64,000 nucleotides of DNA. Origin: UMGS1649 sp045611765 (GTDB lineage Bacteria > Bacillota > Clostridia > TANB77 > CAG-465). The stretch lies in NCBI GenBank assembly GCA_045611765.1, contig JAZKXT010000011.1, positions 1 to 64,000 on the forward strand, in the 5' to 3' direction. A program made the translations under genes and the position numbers. Under the pieces are notes generated by a model. The model was given only the letters and a program-made list of their open reading frames with translations, did no database searches and had not been told where the DNA came from. This document shows positions 7,571 to 15,896 of this stretch, piece after piece. Numbering within the stretch: position 1 is the stretch's first letter; each line of letters begins with the position of its first letter.

Positions 7571-8467
7571 TTATTGCTCAAAAGCATTAGTACATAATAA
7601 ATCAAGCATATCTTTGGGCAAGTCACATTCAATTTGTATAGGTTGTTTACTTACAGGGTGAATAAACTTTACTTTGTACGCATGTAATGCTTGTCTGCTA
7701 ATTAATTTAGAAGCTGAACCATACAGTGTATCTCCCAATATAGGATGGCCAATATGTTTTGTATGTACTCGTATTTGATGAGTACGACCAGTTTTTAGAT
7801 TACACTTTATTAGTGAATATTTTTTATAAGTTTGTATTAGTTCAATATCTGTTTCAGCATAATCACCATCGTCTCGAATACATCTTTCAATTATACTCGA
7901 TTCTTTCCTTGTAATAGGAGCTATAACGGTTTGCTTGTCTTTTGCTATAATGCCATCTACTAAGGCAAGATATTCTTTTTCAAATATATTTGCTTTCATT
8001 TGTTTTATTAAGCACTCTTGTATATATTCGTTTTTAGCAAATAACACAATTCCAGATGTATCTTTATCTAGACGATTTATAGGGCGGATTTTCCTTTTAA
8101 GCCCTATTGAGTCAAAATAGTACTTAACTCCATTAGACAAACTATCTTCATAGTGGTTAAGTGAAGGATGAACAGGGGTATTTGCCCCTTTGTTTATAAT
8201 AAGAAGTCCATCATCTTCATATAAAATATTTAACTCCATTTTTGTAGGTATAATATTTTCACTTTCTTCTTCAAAAGAGATGTCTACAGAAACCATGTCA
8301 TTTATATTTAGTTCATGATGTATATGTGTAGGATTAGCATTTAAATATATTTGACTTGCTCTTTTAAGTCGCAATATTAATCTGTCAGAAAAGTTAAATT
8401 CATTGATTAATACTTGACGTATATTTGTATATTTTGTTTGTTTATTTACTTTGTATTCTAATTTCAT
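7571..8467 (-). CDS. RluA-family pseudouridine synthase
   Basis: 298 residues. An N-terminal S4-like segment is followed by the catalytic motif HRLDKDTSGIVLFAKN (Asp catalytic) near residue 130 and the RTHQIRVH motif near residue 230, both diagnostic of RluA/RluD-type synthases that isomerise uridines in rRNA or tRNA. Length is normal. Target site cannot be assigned from sequence. It is a single-gene unit convergent with the pyrophosphatase gene. Confidence 0.92.
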   Translation of the reverse strand: MKLEYKVNKQTKYTNIRQVLINEFNFSDRLILRLKRASQIYLNANPTHIHHELNINDMVSVDISFEEESENIIPTKMELNILYEDDGLLIINKGANTPVHPSLNHYEDSLSNGVKYYFDSIGLKRKIRPINRLDKDTSGIVLFAKNEYIQECLIKQMKANIFEKEYLALVDGIIAKDKQTVIAPITRKESSIIERCIRDDGDYAETDIELIQTYKKYSLIKCNLKTGRTHQIRVHTKHIGHPILGDTLYGSASKLISRQALHAYKVKFIHPVSKQPIQIECDLPKDMLDLLCTNAFEQ

Positions 8468-8575
8468 AATACTTAAAGTATACAGGGGAAAAGGAGATTT
8501 GTCAAATTGGATTCAAGTGTTGCTAAATTTTATTCTTTGTGATATATATTAATATATAATGTAGGAGGAAAATAC

Positions 8576-9529
8576 ATGGATTCAGATGTTAAAAAAATAG
8601 AAAATTTAGACGGTTTTAAAGATATGAGAATAGTAGATAATTTTTATCAGACATCGAGCTTTTTTCCAATGCCAACAATAGAAGTATCTACAATAGATGA
8701 AAATGGAGTTACAAATATAGGGTCATATTCACTATGTTTCCCTTATTATATAGCAGGTAAAGGATATTATGCTATGGTATTAGAATGTAGAAATAGTTCT
8801 AATACGTGTAAAAACTTATTAAAGAACGGAAAATGTGCTTTAAACTTTTTACCAGACGATAAAAAGTATTTTAAAGAAGCAGTAAGACTTGGCTTTCCTG
8901 GAGAAACTCCAGAAGAGAAAATGAAAGATTGTATATATACTTTAGTTGATGGTAAAAGAGCACGTGAAAATCCAAATGAGCAATATCCTAGGATTGTTAA
9001 AGAGGCCTACCAAGTATTTGAATGTACTTGGGTTAAAGAACTAGATGGGGCGGAAAACGACACAATTCAAGAAGAATACAAAGGACCATATCACAACTTT
9101 AATGGTATTACATCAGAATTTGGCGCTCACTTTATACTTAAGATAGATAATATTTTGATGAAGGATAAATATTATAACACAATTATAAATGGAGTAGGTG
9201 CAGCAGGCTTCCCTAATGTTCCTGTAGATTATGGCTATAGAGACTCTAAGAATTTCTGGTATACTAAATTTAAAAGACCAATTGCTATGCCAATACCTAA
9301 AAATAAAGGAGTGGGATTAGATTCTGTAAAATATGCTGCAGGAAGACTAGATACAGAAGTTAAGTTTACAGATGATGCATGTGCAATGCTTGTAAAAGTA
9401 CCAAGACCATTCTTAAATACTGTTCTTAAAGGATGTGTTAAATGGGCTAAAGAAAACAATGTTACATTAATAACTCCAAAGGAAATGGAGATTATAAACG
9501 ATAAGAGGTCGAAGGAGAAAAATAAATAA
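8576..9529 (+). CDS. Flavin-reductase-like protein with PCP_red-like C-terminus
   Basis: 317 residues. The N-terminal two thirds look like the FMN-binding split barrel of the flavin reductase/NTAB family (TNIGSYSLCFPYYIAGKGYYAMVLE..., then HFILKIDNILM). The C-terminal 60 residues (YAAGRLDTEVKFTDDACAMLVKVPRPF...ITPKEME) resemble the PCP_red domain often found on redox proteins. Likely a cytoplasmic flavoprotein of unknown substrate. GTAGGAGG is seven bases before ATG; single-gene unit. Confidence 0.65.
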   Translation: MDSDVKKIENLDGFKDMRIVDNFYQTSSFFPMPTIEVSTIDENGVTNIGSYSLCFPYYIAGKGYYAMVLECRNSSNTCKNLLKNGKCALNFLPDDKKYFKEAVRLGFPGETPEEKMKDCIYTLVDGKRARENPNEQYPRIVKEAYQVFECTWVKELDGAENDTIQEEYKGPYHNFNGITSEFGAHFILKIDNILMKDKYYNTIINGVGAAGFPNVPVDYGYRDSKNFWYTKFKRPIAMPIPKNKGVGLDSVKYAAGRLDTEVKFTDDACAMLVKVPRPFLNTVLKGCVKWAKENNVTLITPKEMEIINDKRSKEKNK

Positions 9530-9582
9530 AGTGTAACTATATAATGTATATGTTATATAATTTGGTTAGATATCCAAAAGAA

Positions 9583-9613
9583 AAACCTGTGCGAAATTAA
9601 TTCGCACAGGTTT
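9583..9613. terminator. Bidirectional terminator
   Basis: Perfect 13-bp stem AAACCTGTGCGAA/TTCGCACAGGTTT, five-base loop, between the flavoprotein gene and the convergent small gene. Confidence 0.85.
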
Positions 9614-9619
9614 AAAAAA

Positions 9620-9883
9620 TTACCGATAACTGTTGTATAACTGGACGACGGCGTATGCGTTCCTTTCGAAAAAGTTTTCGATACGAACTTGATCATTGTG
9701 GCTGATTTCACTGGGATAGGAACTCCAACTAACGGAGCCGCCGCTATATACTTTTAGTCGGCCAACTCTGCTGCCGTGGGAGTTCAAAATGTTTACATGA
9801 GTACCTTCCTTGTTCGCATCAGCTGAGCTGATATCGATATTGTACCGATAAGATGTACCTTCAACTTTGCCGCTTCTTTCCAT
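9620..9883 (-). CDS. Small hypothetical protein (87 aa), probably acquired
   Basis: 87-residue, beta-rich-looking protein (begins MERSGKVEGTSYRYNIDI, with THVNILNSHGSRVGRLKVY). AGGAGG precedes the chosen ATG; a longer ORF start 27 codons upstream lies before the ribosome site. GC and codon choice (cgg, ggc, gcg) differ clearly from neighbours. It has its own near-consensus promoter and terminator. No cysteines, signal peptide or membrane segment. No family recognised. Confidence 0.6.
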   Translation of the reverse strand: MERSGKVEGTSYRYNIDISSADANKEGTHVNILNSHGSRVGRLKVYSGGSVSWSSYPSEISHNDQVRIENFFERNAYAVVQLYNSYR

Positions 9884-9936
9884 AACGCTTCCTCCTATAA
9901 TTATAATTGGATTTAGAAGTAAAACTTCCAAAGAAT

Positions 9937-9964
9937 ATATTAACATAATTTTTGGAAAAGTCAA
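9937..9964 (-). promoter_or_regulatory. Promoter for the 87-aa protein gene
   Basis: On the minus strand TTGACT (9964-9959), 16-base spacer, TAATAT (9942-9937), 53 bases before the ATG. An 8-bp inverted repeat TATGTTTG/CAAACATA lies just upstream at 9981-10002 and could be an operator for this or the divergent gene. Confidence 0.7.
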
Positions 9965-10141
9965 GAAAATTTAAAAAATGTATGTTTGCATAAACAAACA
10001 TAAAATAAAACTACTACAATGGGAATAAAAACATTGACGGATACTACAGAATACGATACAATCAATATACGACGTGATAGAAAATGGAATAGATGACTAT
10101 GAGGGAAGCTGAGGAAAAAAGTAAATTAAAGAGGTAGATAT

Positions 10142-11470
10142 ATGAGTTTAATTAGTGCAATGATAAGAACATATAGAGCCAATAATATGGATGAAAAGGA
10201 GCTTAAAAAACTTCAAGAAAAAAGGCTTAAGAAAATATTAAAATATGCAAGGAAAAACAGCGCATATTTTAATGAACTATATAAAGGTATAGGGGACAAC
10301 TTTAAGTTAGGAGATTTACCTGTGACAAACAAAATAGATATGATGAAATATTTTGATGATTGGGTTACAGATAAGAATATTAATATGAAGAGGATAGAAG
10401 AATACACTAAAAATGTAGACAACGTAGGCCGAATGATAGATAACAAATATTTAATATTTAAAACATCAGGCTCTACAGGTAATCCTGCAATCATCCTTTA
10501 CGATAAACAAAATATAGATGTTGCATCTGCTGTTGCAGCTTTTAGAACGTTTGCAAGAAAACAAGATTTTGATGCATTTATGAAAAATGGAAAGAAAACA
10601 GCAGGAGTATTCGCAAACTATGGCTTTTATTTAGCGTGTGGGATGTCTAGATATTTACAGTTACAAATGCCAAGAAAGAAAAATAAAATAACAATTGATG
10701 TAAATGAAAAAGAACAAGAAATTATACGTAGGCTAAATGAATTTAATCCAGCAATGCTTAGTGGTTATCCATCAAATCTTGCTGTACTTGCAGATTATGA
10801 TGAACTTAGGGTTAAACCTAATGTTGTAATTACAGGTGGAGAACTTTTAACAGATGAGATTAGAAATAAGCTTGTAAATAAATTTAACTGTTATGTCCAA
10901 ACACATTATTCGTGTACTGAATCAGGAGAAATTGCTTGTGAATGTGAAGAAAAACATTTACACATAAATGAAGATTGGGTAATAGTGGAACCGGTGGATA
11001 AAAACAATAATCCTGTACCATATGGTACTCTTTCAGATAAAGTTTTAATTACAAATCTTTCAAATTATATTCAACCATTTATACGTTATGAATTAACAGA
11101 TAGAGTTATCCTTCATAATGAAAAATGTAAATGTGGTAAAACTACACGTTGGTTAGAAATAGAAGGACGTACAGACGATATTCTAGAATTTGAAAATGGA
11201 ATACTTATTGCACCTATGTCTTTTTATAAAATACTACAAGAAGTAAAAGAAATTAAAAGATTCCAGTTAGTTCAAAAAGCACAAGATAAACTAGAGTTAA
11301 GATTGGTAGCTGAAGATAGAGAACAAGCTTTTAACAAAGCAAAGGACAAGCTGCAAGAATTTTTAAACAGCAAAGGTGTTTCTAATGTAGAGATTACGCT
11401 TTCAGATAAATCACCACAATCAAATAAAACAAGTGGTAAGTATAATCACGTGTATAGGGAAGAAAAATAA
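10142..11470 (+). CDS. Phenylacetate-CoA ligase-like (PaaK/CapK) adenylate-forming enzyme
   Basis: 442 residues. The AMP/phosphate loop FKTSGSTGNPAIILYD is near residue 110, the adenylation motif YSCTESGEIACE near residue 260, and RYELTDRVIL...CKCGKTTRWLEIEGRTDDIL near 320-350 carries the YRTGD-like and Cys-rich PaaK features. Such enzymes activate aryl or other carboxylates as acyl-adenylates, then thioesters, or act in polysaccharide/siderophore-like loci (CapK). AGAGGTAG precedes the ATG. A rhodanese-like gene follows 43 bases later, and a DUF362 gene after that with its own promoter. Substrate unknown. Confidence 0.82.
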   Translation: MSLISAMIRTYRANNMDEKELKKLQEKRLKKILKYARKNSAYFNELYKGIGDNFKLGDLPVTNKIDMMKYFDDWVTDKNINMKRIEEYTKNVDNVGRMIDNKYLIFKTSGSTGNPAIILYDKQNIDVASAVAAFRTFARKQDFDAFMKNGKKTAGVFANYGFYLACGMSRYLQLQMPRKKNKITIDVNEKEQEIIRRLNEFNPAMLSGYPSNLAVLADYDELRVKPNVVITGGELLTDEIRNKLVNKFNCYVQTHYSCTESGEIACECEEKHLHINEDWVIVEPVDKNNNPVPYGTLSDKVLITNLSNYIQPFIRYELTDRVILHNEKCKCGKTTRWLEIEGRTDDILEFENGILIAPMSFYKILQEVKEIKRFQLVQKAQDKLELRLVAEDREQAFNKAKDKLQEFLNSKGVSNVEITLSDKSPQSNKTSGKYNHVYREEK

Positions 11471-11513
11471 AACAAAAATCAATAAAAACACAATAATAAA
11501 GAGGTACAGATAT

Positions 11514-11909
11514 ATGAAAAAAGTAATATGTGTAATATTGTTAAGCGTAATATTGATAGGAGTGGTATTAGTGTTAAGTATGAAAGATAGAAATCAAGAA
11601 AATAAACAAGCAATAAGATATGTATCTATGGATAAAATAAAAGAGATAATGAATGAAAATACAGATTATATAATCCTAGATGCAAGAACTATAGAAGAAT
11701 ATAACGAAGGACATATACCAAATGCAATATGTATTCCAAATGAAACGATAGATAAAAGTGTAATAACTAAGCTACCAAAAAAAGACCAACTAATTCTAAT
11801 TTACTGCAGAAGCGGAAATAGAAGTAAACAAGCTGCAACAAAGCTTGCTAATCTTGGCTACACAAACCTAGTAGAATTTGGTGGTATTATTGATTGGGAG
11901 GGGAGATAG
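11514..11909 (+). CDS. Membrane-anchored rhodanese-like protein
   Basis: 131 residues: an N-terminal hydrophobic anchor (residues 2-20, MKKVICVILLSVILIGVVLV) and one rhodanese domain with DARTIEEYNEGHIPNA and the active-site loop YCRSGNRS (catalytic Cys). It likely handles persulfide or acts as a redox/phosphate-loop domain on the outside of the membrane. Start chosen at the Met preceded by AAGAGG; longer ORF versions lack a ribosome site. Probably co-transcribed with the ligase gene. Confidence 0.88.
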   Translation: MKKVICVILLSVILIGVVLVLSMKDRNQENKQAIRYVSMDKIKEIMNENTDYIILDARTIEEYNEGHIPNAICIPNETIDKSVITKLPKKDQLILIYCRSGNRSKQAATKLANLGYTNLVEFGGIIDWEGR

Positions 11910-11954
11910 AAAAATAGTTAAGCTCATAACCCGAAGGTATAATAATGAAAAATA

Positions 11955-11984
11955 TTGCATATATTTTATTTCTTGTGATATAAT
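11955..11984 (+). promoter_or_regulatory. Promoter for DUF362 gene
   Basis: TTGCAT, 18-base spacer ending TGA, TATAAT (11979-11984): an extended -10 element, 29 bases before the ATG. Confidence 0.65.
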
Positions 11985-12012
11985 TGCAATATAATAATTA
12001 AAGGGGCAACAA

Positions 12013-12894
12013 ATGAATAAATCAAAAGTATACTTTACAGACAAACTAACACCAGAAAGTTTGGTGGGAATGCATAAAGCTGTAGGAAAAGAACTTACTG
12101 GAAAAGTAGCGGTAAAAGTTCATTCTGGAGAAAAAGGTAATCAGAATTATTTAAGACCAGAATTTTTAAAAGAACTAATTGACTATGTAAATGGAACTGT
12201 TGTTGAAACTAACACAGCATATCCAGGACAAAGGAATAATACAAAAAAACATATTAAGCTTATGGAAGAGCATGAATGGAGTAAATATTTTAATGTAGAC
12301 ATATTAGATAGTGAAGGACCAGATTTAGAACTTGCTATTCCAAATGGTAAGGTTATAACTAAAAACTATGTTGGTAAGAATATTGAGTCTTATGATTCTA
12401 TGCTTGTAGTATCACATTTTAAAGGACATCCTATGGGTGGATATGGAGGAGCATTAAAGCAACTTTCTATAGGATGTGCATCTGCATCTGGTAAAGCGTG
12501 GATACATTCGGCCGGTGTAACAAGAGAGTCAAGTGAAGTATGGAAAAATGTAGCACTGCAAGATAAATTCTTAGAAGCAATGGCAGAAAGTGCATCATCT
12601 GTTGTAGAATACTTTAAAGGAAATATTGTATATATAAACATAATGTGTAATATGTCAGTAGATTGTGATTGTTGTGCGAAGGCAGAAGATCCTTGTATGA
12701 AAGATATAGGTATTCTTGCATCAACAGACCCTATAGCAATAGATCAGGCTTGTATAGATTTAGTAAAAGCATCAGAAGATGTTGGAAAAGAACATTTACT
12801 AGAAAGAATTAATTCAAGACATGGAACACATATAATAGATGTAGCTAATGAAATTGGTTTTGGAACTAAAGAATATGAATTAATAAAAGTTTAA
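12013..12894 (+). CDS. DUF362 domain protein
   Basis: 293 residues, single DUF362 domain. Typical segments are present: KVAVKVHSGEKGNQNYLRPE, VVSHFKGHPMGGYGGALKQLSIGCASASGK and the Cys-containing stretch VDCDCCAKAEDPCMKDIG. Family members are thought to be iron-sulfur-linked redox proteins, often annotated as 4Fe-4S proteins; here no separate ferredoxin domain is attached. AAGGGG precedes the ATG. Function beyond redox chemistry is not established. Confidence 0.85.
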   Translation: MNKSKVYFTDKLTPESLVGMHKAVGKELTGKVAVKVHSGEKGNQNYLRPEFLKELIDYVNGTVVETNTAYPGQRNNTKKHIKLMEEHEWSKYFNVDILDSEGPDLELAIPNGKVITKNYVGKNIESYDSMLVVSHFKGHPMGGYGGALKQLSIGCASASGKAWIHSAGVTRESSEVWKNVALQDKFLEAMAESASSVVEYFKGNIVYINIMCNMSVDCDCCAKAEDPCMKDIGILASTDPIAIDQACIDLVKASEDVGKEHLLERINSRHGTHIIDVANEIGFGTKEYELIKV

Positions 12895-12900
12895 AGAGAA

Positions 12901-12928
12901 ACCTCACGCTTTTTTAACTGCGTGAGGT
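12901..12928 (+). terminator. Terminator of DUF362 gene
   Basis: Nine-bp stem ACCTCACGC/GCGTGAGGT with a T-rich 10-base loop, four bases past the stop. Confidence 0.7.
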
Positions 12929-12939
12929 AAAGCATATAT

Positions 12940-12967
12940 GCCAAAGTTCAAATTAATGAACTGATAA
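12940..12967 (+). repeat. Intergenic hairpin motif, copy 1
   Basis: 28-base element: GCCAA, stem AGTTCA, loop AATTAA, stem TGAACT, then GATAA. Copy 2 at 13051-13078 differs at four bases that are two compensated base pairs. No coding potential. Confidence 0.7.
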
Positions 12968-13005
12968 AAATATTATATGCAAAAAAAATAATAATATTAA
13001 AATGA

Positions 13006-13034
13006 AAAACTACATGATTTGCTCATGTAGTTTT
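13006..13034. terminator. Hairpin between the two motif copies
   Basis: Perfect 12-bp stem AAAACTACATGA/TCATGTAGTTTT with a five-base loop and T-run; a good bidirectional terminator. Together with the first hairpin it gives the order hairpin-motif-hairpin-motif. Confidence 0.7.
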
Positions 13035-13050
13035 GAAAAGCTTTATACAA

Positions 13051-13078
13051 GCCAAAGTCTAAATTAATAGACTGATAA
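13051..13078 (+). repeat. Intergenic hairpin motif, copy 2
   Basis: Same 28-base layout as copy 1 but with stem AGTCTA/TAGACT. The loop AATTAA and both flanks are unchanged. Confidence 0.7.
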
Positions 13079-13200
13079 GTTAACATAACAGTTAACCGTT
13101 TGTAATTATATTCTACCAGTATTTACAATTGTTGTCAATAGTTTTTAAACATTTTGTTAGTTATTTTATCGATATTTTGTTAGCAATTTTATTTGACTTT
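13079..13200. other. AT-rich spacer with a repeated GTTAAC palindrome
   Basis: The 306-base gap 12895-13200 holds the two terminators and two hairpin motifs listed here, plus GTTAAC-ATAACA-GTTAAC at 13079-13096, a spaced palindrome that could be a protein site. The remaining 100 bases are AT-rich and I see no gene. Confidence 0.5.
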
Positions 13201-13764
13201 TTAGCTTAGTGAAAGATGTTTTTTTAATAATTTGTCCAGTTGTTGCATTTTAGTAGCTGTTAATTTCCCTATTTTTCTACCAAGTCTTGCTTTATCAAGA
13301 GACATTATATCTGCAAATATAATTCTAGAAGGGTCTTTATCTAGTATACCTGATTCTAAATCTATGTTTGTTAATTTTGTTTGGTAAGCTTTTTTTATTG
13401 TATTGCCATCCCCCTCAATAGGAACAACAGTAACCTTATCTGAATAAATGTTAGAATTACCATTTTGTATAACAACAACTAAATGATTACCAGCTAATTC
13501 CTTTCCAACGCCTTCTGTTATGTATGCATTATATATTTCACCACGAGTGGGAATAATAGGATGTACATTAGAATTTGATTGTTTCCTTTTTTCTGAATTT
13601 AAATGAGATATGTAGCTAAGTTCGCAGATGGTAGGAAAATCTTTTATTAAAGCTGCAGATTTTCTATATGAAATATTTTTAATTTTATTGAGTATTCCAC
13701 CAAACATAGAATGCAAAGTAGATTTATTGTTTTCGTCTAAGTTGTTTAAATCGTTGTAGTTCAT
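13201..13764 (-). CDS. PemK/MazF-family toxin with N-terminal extension
   Basis: 187 residues. The C-terminal 115 residues are MazF-like: PTRGEIYNAYI (the RG-x-[IV]-Y start), GNHLVVVIQNG, VTVVPIEG, and SRIIFADIMSLDKARLGRKIGKL, matching the mRNA-interferase core. The first 65 residues form a polar, helix-prone extension not found in small MazF toxins. AAGGAGG lies eight bases before ATG. No antitoxin gene (AbrB/RHH-like) is adjacent, so it may be a solitary ribonuclease or be controlled by a distant or RNA partner. Confidence 0.82.
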   Translation of the reverse strand: MNYNDLNNLDENNKSTLHSMFGGILNKIKNISYRKSAALIKDFPTICELSYISHLNSEKRKQSNSNVHPIIPTRGEIYNAYITEGVGKELAGNHLVVVIQNGNSNIYSDKVTVVPIEGDGNTIKKAYQTKLTNIDLESGILDKDPSRIIFADIMSLDKARLGRKIGKLTATKMQQLDKLLKKHLSLS

Positions 13765-13787
13765 ATTTATAGCCTCCTTGTGTAGAT

Positions 13788-13816
13788 ATTATAGTATAAT
13801 TATAGACCATATTCAA
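13788..13816 (-). promoter_or_regulatory. Promoter for PemK/MazF-like gene
   Basis: Minus-strand TTGAAT (13816-13811), 17-base spacer, TATAAT (13793-13788), 24 bases before the ATG. Confidence 0.7.
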
Positions 13817-13926
13817 CCAAAAAACTCAAAATATTTACATTTATTACAAAATATGGTATAAAAGTAAGCGGCAAAATAATATAAATTATAAAATTAAAAC
13901 TAAGATATATTATTTATTATAAAATT

Positions 13927-13953
13927 AAGCAGACTTCAAATTTTAGTCCGCTT
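13927..13953 (-). terminator. Terminator of the 146-aa protein gene
   Basis: Minus-strand RNA stem AAGCGGACU/AGUCUGCUU with one G-U pair, followed by a U-rich tract, 22 bases past the stop of the gene ending at 13975. Confidence 0.65.
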
Positions 13954-13974
13954 CTAATATAACTACATATATAA

Positions 13975-14415
13975 TTATAAATACTCTTTCAATTTCTCAA
14001 TAGCTCTTTCTTGGAACTTCAGAAAATCTTTAGCCATGTCTAAATCTTCTTTGTTTACTTCATCCTTGTATGCACTAATTTTCTTTTCCATATCTATACT
14101 TCCCATAGATATTCCTTTAATTAACATATCTGCAATAGCAGAGTCGCTGTTATCTTCATTTACTTCGCTTTTTATACCTTGGCCAGCCATAAATTTTGCC
14201 ATAAAGGAATTTTCAGAAACCTCGGCATTTTCTTTTTGAAGAAGCTTTTTAGATTTATTTTTCCAATCTTGGTATTCATGTAAAATATCTTCTACATATT
14301 TTGTAATTTTGTTATCCTTTTCCTTTAAATCAGATAAAAGCTTTTCAAGTGTATAACAAGACATTTCAGCATCTTGGTAAATATGTAATATTAATTCGTT
14401 ATTTTCTTTTTTCAT
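13975..14415 (-). CDS. Hypothetical helical protein, possibly ferritin-like
   Basis: 146 residues, entirely helical in appearance, acidic and lysine-rich, no signal peptide. A repeated E/D-x-x-H/Y pattern (LILHIYQDAEMSCYTLEKLL, ILHEYQDWKN, GSIDMEKKI) hints at a four-helix bundle of the ferritin-like/DUF305-like kind, but metal ligands are not convincing. The start is the ATG nine bases after GAGGAG; the GTG three codons earlier abuts the ribosome site. Single-gene unit with its own terminator. I do not recognise a definite family. Confidence 0.55.
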   Translation of the reverse strand: MKKENNELILHIYQDAEMSCYTLEKLLSDLKEKDNKITKYVEDILHEYQDWKNKSKKLLQKENAEVSENSFMAKFMAGQGIKSEVNEDNSDSAIADMLIKGISMGSIDMEKKISAYKDEVNKEDLDMAKDFLKFQERAIEKLKEYL

Positions 14416-14566
14416 AATAATCACTCCTCAAGTATATTATTTATAGTTTTATACAAAAAATACATAAAGTATTATATATACATATAAAACACATTATTAT
14501 TTCCTTTTATATTTCTCTGTGATATAATACTCAATATACAATACAAGAATGAAAGTAGGAGAAATT

Positions 14567-14968
14567 ATGCTAAAAGTTGTAGCAGCGTTAATTGAGAAAG
14601 ATGGTAAGGTATTAATAGCAAAAAGAGCAACGGGAAATAAAGAAGTAATAAGTAAATGGGAATTCCCAGGTGGTAAAGTAGAAGACGGAGAGACAGAAGA
14701 ACAAGCAATAGAAAGAGAGATTAAGGAAGAGTTTGAACTTGTTATTAAAGCTAAAGAGTTTTTAATAAATAACGAGTGTGACTATCCGAACAGAAGTATA
14801 GATTTAAGGCTGTATTTGTGTAGTTATATAACAGGAAAAATAACTTTACATGACCATTTGGAATATGACTGGGTAGAGTTAAATAAGTTGCTAGATTATG
14901 ATTTAGCAGCGGCTGACATACCTCTTGCAAAGTATGTTATATGTAATAGGGAAAAGTGGAAGCTATAA
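14567..14968 (+). CDS. Nudix hydrolase, MutT/8-oxo-dGTPase type
   Basis: 133 residues. The Nudix box begins at GGKVEDGETEEQ and continues AIEREIKEEF, matching GX5EX7REUXEE. Opening VVAALIEKDGKVLIAKRA and the later YDWVEL are typical of MutT-like (deoxy)nucleotide-sanitising enzymes. Start is the ATG after GTAGGAG; an upstream in-frame ATG precedes that site. An extended -10 (TGATATAAT) ends at 14528. Confidence 0.9.
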   Translation: MLKVVAALIEKDGKVLIAKRATGNKEVISKWEFPGGKVEDGETEEQAIEREIKEEFELVIKAKEFLINNECDYPNRSIDLRLYLCSYITGKITLHDHLEYDWVELNKLLDYDLAAADIPLAKYVICNREKWKL

Positions 14969-14998
14969 AATAAAAAGGAAGTAAATATTAATAATAGA

Positions 14999-15024
14999 AA
15001 CGCTAATTAAGTTTAGCGTTTTTT
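14999..15024 (+). terminator. Terminator of Nudix gene
   Basis: Eight-bp stem AACGCTAA/TTAGCGTT followed by a T-run. Confidence 0.8.
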
Positions 15025-15124
15025 CTTTTATAAATTAGAGATATAAATTACATTTATACGTCCATAAAAAATTGGCATTTTACTTATACCATAAATGGTG
15101 GTAATATATTTATGGGAGGTATAA

Positions 15125-15895
15125 ATGATGAATAAAAAATTATATGTATGTGACTTGGATGGAACTCTTGCAGAAGATGGTAAAAACTTAACCTCAAATA
15201 CAGTAGATTTGTTAAATGACGCTTTTGTATGTGAAAGCAAAGAGATAGTTATATCTTCCGCAAGAAACTATTTGAGTATTAAAAATAGAATAAAAGGACT
15301 AGAGAAGGATATAAAAATAATTTGTAGAAATGGTTCTGCTATATATAACGAACAAGGTGAGGTTATATATACAGCTCAAATGAAAAAAGAAAACATATTA
15401 GATGCAATAGCCTATGTAGTAGAACAAAACTTATGTCCTGTAGTAATTCGTATAAAAGATAATGCTGAAAAAATGTATTGTAATAAACAATATCTAAATG
15501 ATGTAGCATTAAAACACATTAAAAATATACAAGTAGAATATGTAGAAAATTTTGAAAGTATAGAACTAAAAAATGTAATTGGCATATATGCTTTTGGAGA
15601 TATAACTAAAGATTATACCCTAGAAGGAGTACTAATTAGAAAAGATAAAGACTTTTTACAAATAACAAGTATGAACGCAACAAAAGGTAAAGCTTTAGAA
15701 TATTTAAAAAGTTTAACATCATATGACAGTGTTACATGTTTTGGTAATGATGAAAATGATTACTCAATGTTGGATATAGCAGATAATGCATATTTTGTGT
15801 GTGACAATATACAAAATAAAAAATTAAAATATAATAATATACCTTGGGATAATGCCAAAAGTATTATCCAGGTTATAACAAAAGGTGGTGTATAA
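15125..15895 (+). CDS. HAD-superfamily (Cof/IIB type) phosphatase, first gene of decoration operon
   Basis: 256 residues (second Met at 15128 equally possible; GGGAGG lies just upstream). HAD motif I is YVCDLDGTLAEDG (nucleophile Asp), motif II is IVISSARN, and motif IV is CFGNDENDYSMLDIADNA, with a IIB-type cap in between. Such enzymes dephosphorylate sugar phosphates or similar metabolites. It opens a run of nine plus-strand genes with gaps of 31 bases or less or short overlaps, ending in a terminator at 24881, so it probably acts in the same pathway. Confidence 0.85.
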   Translation: MMNKKLYVCDLDGTLAEDGKNLTSNTVDLLNDAFVCESKEIVISSARNYLSIKNRIKGLEKDIKIICRNGSAIYNEQGEVIYTAQMKKENILDAIAYVVEQNLCPVVIRIKDNAEKMYCNKQYLNDVALKHIKNIQVEYVENFESIELKNVIGIYAFGDITKDYTLEGVLIRKDKDFLQITSMNATKGKALEYLKSLTSYDSVTCFGNDENDYSMLDIADNAYFVCDNIQNKKLKYNNIPWDNAKSIIQVITKGGV

Positions 15896-15896
15896 A

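Noticed and set aside
12901..13200. Classical type III toxin-antitoxin RNA repeats for the MazF-fold gene
   Set aside because: The repeats lie behind the toxin gene rather than upstream on the same strand, number only two, and are shorter and separated by a terminator. Kept as structured repeats only.
15088..15099. Short palindrome ACCATAAATGGT before the decoration operon as an operator
   Set aside because: Twelve bases only, common by chance in AT-rich DNA, with no second copy near.
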